This document shows positions 1-5,062 of a stretch of DNA of 16,426 nt, piece after piece (the stretch's first letter is position 1; every line of letters starts with the position of its first letter). Origin of the DNA: JALZAQ01 sp038253885 (lineage in GTDB: Bacteria > Gemmatimonadota > Gemmatimonadetes > Gemmatimonadales > Gemmatimonadaceae); the NCBI GenBank assembly GCA_038253885.1, contig JBBSGP010000056.1, positions 1 through 16,426 on the forward strand, written 5' to 3'. Both the position numbers and the translations under genes were made by a program. The notes under the pieces were generated by a model. The model saw nothing but the letters and a program-made list of their open reading frames with translations, was not told the origin of the DNA and made no database searches.

Positions 1-437
1 AGCGCCACGCGCTCTGCCGGCTGCTTCAGCCCAGACCAGCGCGGCACCATCGCCGCGGCAATGTATGCGGGGCAGCACACTCCCGAAGACGCGGTGGTCT
101 TCACGGCGAAGGAAGGAACGCTGGGCTACTATGCGCATCGGGGGGCCTTGCTTATCAGACCGGGGCTGAAGATGGATTCCACGGCTCCTCGGCTACCTGC
201 ACGACCAGCATGTGAGCTACATTCTGTTGGGTCACACGCAGTTCTTTCGAGCCATCGTTGGCGGCTCAGCTCGCCGGCATCTGCGGCCACCTGAAGGTGG
301 CGGGTCAATTTCTGCCCCACACGTATCTGCTCCACGTCGGGGCCGACGCGCCATCGGACGACGGCCGCACCGCATGCCAGGCGATCGGGTATTACCTCTG
401 GAGCGCGATCGAGCCGGCAGAGATTCTTGTCTGGTGA
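1..437 (+). pseudogene. Frameshifted 3' remnant, GT39/ArnT-like membrane glycosyltransferase C-terminus
   Basis: Coding character passes through three frames. Frame 1 is open from base 1 and reads through residues such as TPEDAVVFTAKEGTLGYYAH (about 82-141). A second frame continues with LLGYLHDQHVSYILLGH (about 185-235). A third frame carries LAGICGHLKVAGQFLPHTYL and ends ...AEILVW at a TGA at 435-437. Joined, they read as one protein piece. The pattern (a 'tP.davv.t.k...l.Yy..R' segment followed by 'l.yL....v.YiLl') resembles the soluble C-terminal part of polyprenyl-phosphate-sugar-dependent membrane glycosyltransferases. That assignment is from family memory and is tentative. The apparent shifts fall near 160-185 and near 245-256. 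The upstream part lies beyond the window edge. It is either a decayed gene or a pair of assembly indels; the genes downstream are clean, which favours real decay. Confidence 0.5.
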
Positions 438-454
438 CCGCCCGCTCGGGCGGT
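437..454 (+). terminator. GC hairpin directly after the remnant's stop codon
   Basis: ACCGCCCG at 437-444 pairs perfectly with CGGGCGGT at 447-454 around a very tight turn. The stem begins on the last base of the TGA that closes the decayed upstream frame. Only TT follows, so there is no proper U-tract. The position suggests a transcription end for the upstream gene, but the missing U-tract keeps this uncertain. Confidence 0.35.
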
Positions 455-585
455 TGCCAGGGGCGCACGAACTGTTGCGCTGGCACACCGCCCCCCGTCT
501 CAGGGCCTGGCGCTGCCTGGAAAGGCGACTGGGGAACAGGGCCTAACGACTACTGAGACAAGGCGTTACCCTCCTCTCACGTGCT

Positions 586-676
586 CCCGGCGGCGCCGGG
601 GCGACGGAGGGTGGGCGGCACGCCCGTTGCGCTGATGCTCCCCGACCCCATACTGGGGCCGATTACCCTCCGTCGC
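586..676 (+). promoter_or_regulatory. Structured leader: nested inverted repeats before the epimerase
   Basis: A perfect 12-base inverted repeat is formed by 601-612 (GCGACGGAGGGT) and 665-676 (ACCCTCCGTCGC). Inside it lie two perfect short hairpins: GGGCG-gca-CGCCC at 613-625, abutting the outer stem, and CCCCA-tac-TGGGG at 646-658. A further perfect hairpin, CCCGGC-ggc-GCCGGG at 586-600, abuts the outer stem on its 5' side. As RNA this would be one hairpin followed by a junction with two arms, ending 8 bases before a GAAGG ribosome-binding site. It could be a cis-acting leader (attenuator, protein-binding site or riboswitch-like), a small RNA, or a palindromic REP-like element. No known RNA family is recognised. 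High GC content makes short hairpins common by chance, but the perfect 12-base stem is unusual. Confidence 0.4.
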
Positions 677-684
677 ATTCCTTC

Positions 685-689
685 GAAGG
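685..689 (+). promoter_or_regulatory. Ribosome-binding site deciding the epimerase start
   Basis: GAAGG sits five bases before a TTG at 695-697 that is in frame with the epimerase. The two upstream in-frame starts, GTG at 581 and ATG at 635, have no purine-rich site at a suitable distance and would place the structured leader inside the protein. Confidence 0.45.
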
Positions 690-694
690 CTCTC

Positions 695-1699
695 TTGCTC
701 ACATCGGATACGAACTGTCTCGTCACCGGCGGCGCCGGCTTCATCGGCTCGCACGTCGCGGAGCGGTTGGTCGGCATGGGCTGCAGGGTGCGCGTCGTGG
801 ACAATCTGTCGACCGGAGATCGTGCCAACGTCGCCCATCTCGACGGACTGATCGACTTCGTCCTCGGAGATCTGTGCGACCCCGAGGTCTGTCGCCGGGT
901 CGCGACGGGGATGGACGTGGTTTTCCACGTCGCCGCTCTGCCGAGCGTGCCGCGCTCTCTCGCCGACCCGTGGGGATCCCACGACGCGAACGTCAATGCC
1001 ACCGTCCGTCTGCTCCAGGCGTGCCAGATGGCTGGTGTCCGTCGTGTCGTATACTCCAGCTCGAGCTCGGTGTATGGCGACACTCCGGAGCTGCCAAAGC
1101 TGGAATCCGCCGAGCCCCTGCCGCGCTCACCGTACGCGGCCTCGAAGCTCGCCAGCGAGCAATACGTGCTGGCGTACGCGCGAGCGGATCTCGTGGAAGG
1201 CGTGGCCCTGCGGTACTTCAATGTCTTCGGCCCGCGTCAGAGCCCGCATTCCGCGTACGCTGCCGTGGTGCCGTTGTTCTTCCAGGGTGCGCTCGACGGG
1301 AGGCGGGTGACGGTCTTCGGAGACGGCTCACAGACGCGCGACTTCACTTACGTGGAGAACGTCGTCATGGCGAACGTGCTCGCGGCCCAGGGCTCGGCGA
1401 GCGTGGTGTCGGGCCAGGTTGTCAACGTCGGTGCCGGAGAGCGGACATCGCTACGGGAGCTGTTGGCGTTGATACGCCGGATCACGGGGAGCGAGATTCC
1501 GGCCGACGAGCGCCCGCCCCGCGCGGGCGATGTGCGGGACTCGCTGGCCGGTCTCGACCGGGCGGCCCGCCTTCTGAACTACCGTCCGCTGGTGCGCCTC
1601 GACGACGGCTTGGGTCGCACCTGGGAGTGGATGCGCGATGGTGCGGCGGCGCAGCGCGCCGCGGGCCATGCCCCGCGCGGCGTAGAAGCGGTCCGTTAG
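695..1699 (+). CDS. NAD-dependent epimerase/dehydratase (UDP-GlcNAc/UDP-glucose 4-epimerase-like)
   Basis: An extended short-chain dehydrogenase/reductase of 334 residues from the TTG start, close to the usual length for sugar-nucleotide 4-epimerases. The Rossmann motif TGGAGFIGSH begins at residue 11. The serine cluster followed by VYG is at 121-128. The catalytic YAASK (Tyr147, Lys151) is present, followed by RYFNVFGPRQSP and, later, a GDGSQTRDF segment. 'NVFGPRQsP.s.YAAV.P.F' is typical of the WbpP/GalE-like branch that interconverts UDP-GlcNAc and UDP-GalNAc or their uronic acids; the exact substrate cannot be read from sequence. The enzyme is expected to be cytosolic. It is the first intact gene of the cluster, 44 bases before the GT2 gene, and probably supplies an activated sugar for the glycosyltransferases. 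The homology starts at about residue 8, so an upstream start would add a non-conserved tail. Confidence 0.88.
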   Translation: MLTSDTNCLVTGGAGFIGSHVAERLVGMGCRVRVVDNLSTGDRANVAHLDGLIDFVLGDLCDPEVCRRVATGMDVVFHVAALPSVPRSLADPWGSHDANVNATVRLLQACQMAGVRRVVYSSSSSVYGDTPELPKLESAEPLPRSPYAASKLASEQYVLAYARADLVEGVALRYFNVFGPRQSPHSAYAAVVPLFFQGALDGRRVTVFGDGSQTRDFTYVENVVMANVLAAQGSASVVSGQVVNVGAGERTSLRELLALIRRITGSEIPADERPPRAGDVRDSLAGLDRAARLLNYRPLVRLDDGLGRTWEWMRDGAAAQRAAGHAPRGVEAVR

Positions 1700-1743
1700 A
1701 CAGTGGCCGGGCCGGCGGCGCGCTCGTTGAGGGAGGCCGGTGA

Positions 1744-2880
1744 ATGTTGAGCCGCATCGCGCTCATCTGTCTCCTCTGTCTGTTCGCCGTGTGGGTGATT
1801 TACCCTCTGGTCATGGCGGGGCTGGCGGCGTTGCTCTCGCGGCAGCCGCTTACCGAGGTGGGCAGCGAAGCGAGCTCCGAGCCGCGGGTGTCGGTGGTCC
1901 TGGCGACACGGGACGAGCTCGAAGCGGTGCGGGCACGCGTCGCCGATCTCGCCCGGACCGAGTACGATCCGGCACGGATGGATATCATCGTCGCGCGCGA
2001 TCGACGGGCCGGGCCGATCGCGGCCGATGACCTTCGGGTCGAGGGTCTTCGGGTGACGAGCGTGGAAGGCGACGAGCCCGGCGGCAAGGCCGCAACACTG
2101 AACGCGGGTGTGCGCGCGGCGACGGGCGAGGTGGTGGTCTTCACCGACACCAATCAGCGCTTTCTTCCCGATGCGATTCGACGTCTGTGCCGGGCGGTGG
2201 GCCAGCCACGGGTCGGAGCGTCATCCGGACGCCTCGAGCTGGCGCCTTCCACTGGACGGCTCCCGTCACCGGCGGCCACCTACTGGTCGCTCGAGCGGTG
2301 GCTTCGCCGCCACGAGGCCGCTGTGCACTCGGCGATCGGGGTTACCGGAGCGATCTACGCGATGAGGCGGTCACTGTGGACGCCGCTGCCGGCCGGATTG
2401 ATCCTCGACGACGTTTACACGCCCATGCGGCTCGTGCTGGCTGGCCATCGGGTGACATTCGTGGATGAAGCGCGCGCGATGGAGACGAGGCGCACGGCGG
2501 CGGGGCAGGAATACCGCCGGAAGGTGCGCACTCTCACGGGGGTACTGCAGCTCTGCGCATGGCTTCCGGATGTGCTCGTGCCCATTCGAAATCCGGTGTG
2601 GATCCAGTTCGTGTTCCACAAGCTGTTGCGACTGCTGACCCCGTATTGGGTACTCGGCGTCGCCCTCTGGAGCGGGATCTTCGCGCTCCGGGCGCTCGCC
2701 GATCATCCGGATGCCGGACTGGTCCTGCTGGCTTCGCTGCTCCTCATCACGCTGCTGACCAGCGGCCGCCCGTTGCGAGCGGCTCGGGCGATCGTGGTGG
2801 AGGGATTGCTGATCCAAGTGGCGATCGTGGTCGCGACGGCGAATGGCGTGCGCGGTCGCTGGGACGTGTGGCACAACTAG
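1744..2880 (+). CDS. Membrane-bound GT2 family glycosyltransferase
   Basis: 378 residues. An N-terminal hydrophobic segment (about 5-31) is followed by a GT-A catalytic domain that starts at PRVSVVLATRDE. The nucleotide-binding/metal motif reads FTDTN (Asp135 to Asn137), the acid pair LDD is at Asp222-Asp223, and the basic YRRKVRTLTG segment at 257-266 stands where QxxRW occurs in processive enzymes. Two or three hydrophobic segments follow (about 295-365), giving the TM-GT-A-TM plan of hyaluronan-synthase/IcaA-like transferases. It probably adds a sugar at the inner face of the membrane. The start is supported by GAGGGAGG at 1729-1736, seven bases upstream of the ATG. The stop codon TAG is shared with the IS630 insertion: TA is the target duplication and G is the first base of the element. 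Without the element the stop would still be TAG and the deacetylase ATG would follow after two bases. Confidence 0.88.
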   Translation: MLSRIALICLLCLFAVWVIYPLVMAGLAALLSRQPLTEVGSEASSEPRVSVVLATRDELEAVRARVADLARTEYDPARMDIIVARDRRAGPIAADDLRVEGLRVTSVEGDEPGGKAATLNAGVRAATGEVVVFTDTNQRFLPDAIRRLCRAVGQPRVGASSGRLELAPSTGRLPSPAATYWSLERWLRRHEAAVHSAIGVTGAIYAMRRSLWTPLPAGLILDDVYTPMRLVLAGHRVTFVDEARAMETRRTAAGQEYRRKVRTLTGVLQLCAWLPDVLVPIRNPVWIQFVFHKLLRLLTPYWVLGVALWSGIFALRALADHPDAGLVLLASLLLITLLTSGRPLRAARAIVVEGLLIQVAIVVATANGVRGRWDVWHN

Positions 2881-2901
2881 TGGACTGTAACTCAAGTGCC
2901 G
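2880..2901 (+). repeat. IS630 left terminal inverted repeat (with TA duplication at 2878-2879)
   Basis: Reads GTGGACTGTAACTCAAGT then GCCG. It matches the reverse complement of the right end at 18 of 22 positions. The transposase stop codon (complement of 2892-2894) lies inside it. Confidence 0.9.
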
Positions 2902-3947
2902 CTCACACGGATGCGGCGAGCGGGAGTGGAGTAACTCCAGACGAAGGGGTGACAGTGCTTGTTGTGGGCGCGGATATAGTGCAGCAGCTTGCGCCGCAGA
3001 TCGGCCGTCGAGGTGAAGATGCCCCGCGCGATGCAGTCGCGTTCGATCTTGGCAAACCAGAGCTCGACCTGATTGAGCCAGGAACTGTAGGTGGGCGTGT
3101 AATGCATGTGCACGCGCGGATGGGCGCCGAGCCAGGCGGTGACGGCCTTCGTCTTATGGGCGGAGAGGTTATCGGCGATCAAATGGATCTCGCGTCGCGG
3201 CGGCTGCGTGGCGACGACTCGATCGAGAAAGGCGAGGAAGTCCTGGCTCGTATGCCGGGCCGCCGTCATTCCTTCCACGGCGCCGGTGCCGACGTTGAGC
3301 GCGGCATAGAGGGAGAGCGTCCCGTGCCGGATGTACTCGAAGCCGTGTCGCTCGGCGCGTCCCGGGGAGAGCGGCAGAATCGGATCGCGGCGATCGAGGG
3401 CCTGGATCGTGGTCTTCTCATCGACGCAGAAGACCACCGCGTGCTCGGGCGGCTTGAGGTACAGGCCAATGACATCGGCCGCCTTCCGCTCGAAGTCGGG
3501 GTCGGGACTCGCGACATAGCGCTCCAGCCGATGGGGCTGGAGGCCCGCGCGGCGCCAGACGCGCGCCACCGTCATGTGACTGATCCCGAGGCGCGCCCCC
3601 AAGCGGCGGCTGGTCCAATGGGTGAACGGGGGCGGCGGGGCCTGCTGGGTGAGCGCCAGAATCTTCGCTTCCCGCGCCGGCGCGAGCCGATCGCCGCGTC
3701 CGCTGCGGGCCGCGTCATGCAGGCCCGCGACGCGGTGCTCCTCAAAGCGTTTCCGCCAGCGGGTGAGCGTGGTCGAACTCAGCTCCAGCCGGGCTCCGAG
3801 CACCGGGTACGGCTCCCCGTCGGCAATCGCCAGGATGACGCGCGCGCGCTGGGCCAGCCCGGCCGCAATCGTGCGCGATCGACTCATCGCCTCGAGCTCG
3901 GCCCGTTCCCGGCCCGACAGCTCGAGCGGGTAAGGAGAGGTGAACAT
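2892..3947 (-). CDS. IS630 family transposase
   Basis: About 351 residues from ATG at 3947. The DDE catalytic triad of the IS630/mariner superfamily is visible: Asp in FCVDEK, Asp in LIADNLSAHK, and Glu in SSWLNQVELWFAKIERD. The N-terminal half contains winged-helix/helix-turn-helix DNA-binding segments (ARVILAIADG..., LELSSTTLTRWRKRFEE, LGISHMTVARVWRRAGL) that would bind the terminal repeats. Length and motif order are those of a full transposase, with no frameshift. An in-frame GTG at 3962 directly abuts the AGGAGG site with no spacer, while the ATG at 3947 lies 15 bases from it. The ATG fits the family's N-terminus better, but the start is not certain. It catalyses cut-and-paste movement at TA targets. 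Confidence 0.93.
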   Translation of the reverse strand: MFTSPYPLELSGRERAELEAMSRSRTIAAGLAQRARVILAIADGEPYPVLGARLELSSTTLTRWRKRFEEHRVAGLHDAARSGRGDRLAPAREAKILALTQQAPPPPFTHWTSRRLGARLGISHMTVARVWRRAGLQPHRLERYVASPDPDFERKAADVIGLYLKPPEHAVVFCVDEKTTIQALDRRDPILPLSPGRAERHGFEYIRHGTLSLYAALNVGTGAVEGMTAARHTSQDFLAFLDRVVATQPPRREIHLIADNLSAHKTKAVTAWLGAHPRVHMHYTPTYSSWLNQVELWFAKIERDCIARGIFTSTADLRRKLLHYIRAHNKHCHPFVWSYSTPARRIRVSGT

Positions 3948-3976
3948 GCGCCAAGATACCACCCTCCTATCATCAA

Positions 3977-3998
3977 CGCAACTTTAGTTACAGCCCAC
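3977..3998 (-). repeat. IS630 right terminal inverted repeat (with TA duplication at 3999-4000)
   Basis: On the minus strand it reads GTGGGCTGTAACTAAAGT then TGCG. It differs from the left end at positions 5, 14, 19 and 20. It lies upstream of the transposase, whose AGGAGG ribosome-binding site is just inside it (complement of 3963-3968). Confidence 0.9.
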
Positions 3999-4003
3999 TA
4001 GCC

Positions 4004-5062
4004 ATGCCGAAAGCGCTCAAGCGAGGCGCGCTGCGCGCGTTCAAGACCCTCGGCCTGTTCGACGCGGCCCGGAACAGCCAGTGGCGAACCGACCGGCTGC
4101 TGATCCTCTGCTATCACGGCGTGTCGCTGGACGACGAGCATGAATGGGACGGCGCGTACTACATGAGCGCGACCGCGTTCGAGGATCGGCTGCGCACCCT
4201 GAGTGAGGGCGGCTACTCGGTGCTTCCCCTCTCCGAGGCGGTGCAACGGCTCTACGCCAGGACGCTGCCGGAGCGCAGCGTCGTCCTCACATTCGATGAC
4301 GGCCTCTCTGATTTCGCGCAGCGGGCGTACCCACTCCTCAGGAAGTATGGGTTCCCAGCGACGGTCTATCTCACGACCTACTACTGCCGGTACAACAAGC
4401 CGGTGTTCGGCATGTTCTGCTCGTATGTCCTGTGGAAGGCACGTGGACGCATCGTCGATCCGGAAGGGCTCGCGGGCGCGAGCCGGGGGGAGCGGTGGGA
4501 CCTTCGCAGCGACGGCGGTCGCGCGGAGGCTCACCGGGCGATCCTGCGATACGCCGACGAGCAAGGCCTGAGTGCGGAGCAGAAGAACGATCTCGCCGAG
4601 CGACTGTGCCGGCGATTGGGGGTCGACTACGATGCGCTGGCCGCGAAGCGTTTGCTGCACCTGATGACGCCCGAAGAAGTATCGGCGCTCGCCCGCGAGG
4701 GAGTGGACTTCCAGCTTCACACCCACCGACACCGGACTCCGCGGGACCGCGCCCTGTTCCTGCGCGAGATCGCCGACAACCTGGCACAGCTTCGGGACCT
4801 CACAGGGTCGGAGGCCGCGCATTTCTGCTACCCGAGCGGCGTCCATCGCCCCGAGTTTCTTCCATGGCTCGAGGAATGTGGAGTGGTCTCCGCGACGACC
4901 TGTGAGTCGAAGCTGGCCAGCAGTGATACGTCGCCGTTGCTGCTGCCGCGGATGGTGGACACGAGCAACATCGCGCCGGTGGAGTTCGAGAGCTGGCTGA
5001 CCGGCGTCGGCGGCTTGTTGCCGCGGCGGTCGAGGGGCGAGGGGAGGATGGCGCCACGATGA
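4004..5062 (+). CDS. Polysaccharide deacetylase (NodB/CE4 domain), copy 1
   Basis: 352 residues. Motif 1 of the carbohydrate esterase 4 family, TFDDG, is at 96-100 (Asp98 catalytic base, Asp99 metal ligand). Motif 2 appears as HTHRH at 239-243, giving the two metal-binding histidines. LILCYHGVS near residue 32 is the usual opening strand. The spacing between motifs 1 and 2 is longer than in compact NodB enzymes, with an insert of roughly 100 residues (about 125-225) rich in charged residues. No signal peptide is visible, so it probably acts in the cytoplasm, for example on a lipid-linked glycan carrying an N- or O-acetylated sugar. Its stop overlaps the start of the next gene in ATGA, suggesting translational coupling. 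The gene lies immediately after the IS630 element; the ancestral arrangement placed it two bases after the GT2 stop. Confidence 0.87.
   Translation: MPKALKRGALRAFKTLGLFDAARNSQWRTDRLLILCYHGVSLDDEHEWDGAYYMSATAFEDRLRTLSEGGYSVLPLSEAVQRLYARTLPERSVVLTFDDGLSDFAQRAYPLLRKYGFPATVYLTTYYCRYNKPVFGMFCSYVLWKARGRIVDPEGLAGASRGERWDLRSDGGRAEAHRAILRYADEQGLSAEQKNDLAERLCRRLGVDYDALAAKRLLHLMTPEEVSALAREGVDFQLHTHRHRTPRDRALFLREIADNLAQLRDLTGSEAAHFCYPSGVHRPEFLPWLEECGVVSATTCESKLASSDTSPLLLPRMVDTSNIAPVEFESWLTGVGGLLPRRSRGEGRMAPR

Larger units (their letters stand above)
2880..3998 (-). mobile_element. Complete IS630-family insertion sequence (1119 bp)
   Basis: The element is bounded by imperfect 22-base terminal inverted repeats that begin GTGG.CTGTAACT at both ends, and flanked by a TA dinucleotide on each side (2878-2879 and 3999-4000). 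Duplication of a TA target is the hallmark of the IS630/Tc1-mariner superfamily. It encodes a single intact transposase on the minus strand, opposite to the operon. The reconstructed empty site is a CTAG sequence in which TAG is the stop codon of the GT2 gene. Removing the element and one TA leaves that stop followed by CC and the ATG of the deacetylase. The insertion therefore breaks no reading frame but separates two genes that were nearly contiguous, and may be polar on downstream transcription. Intact ends and gene suggest a recent, possibly mobile copy. Confidence 0.93.

Noticed and set aside
627..654. Sigma-70-like promoter: TTGCGC at 627-632 and CATACT at 649-654, 16 bases apart.
   Set aside because: Only three of six and four of six consensus bases match, and the bases are already accounted for by the nested hairpins. 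Chance matches of this quality are common.
581..694. Longer N-terminus for the epimerase (GTG at 581 or ATG at 635).
   Set aside because: The added residues show no family similarity, no ribosome-binding site precedes these codons, and the stretch coincides with the strongest inverted repeats. TTG at 695 with GAAGG fits better.
2559..4001. Long plus-strand open frame of 480 codons across the GT2 3' end and the insertion sequence.
   Set aside because: It is antisense to the transposase, which has all DDE motifs, and crosses both IS boundaries. The translation resembles no family.
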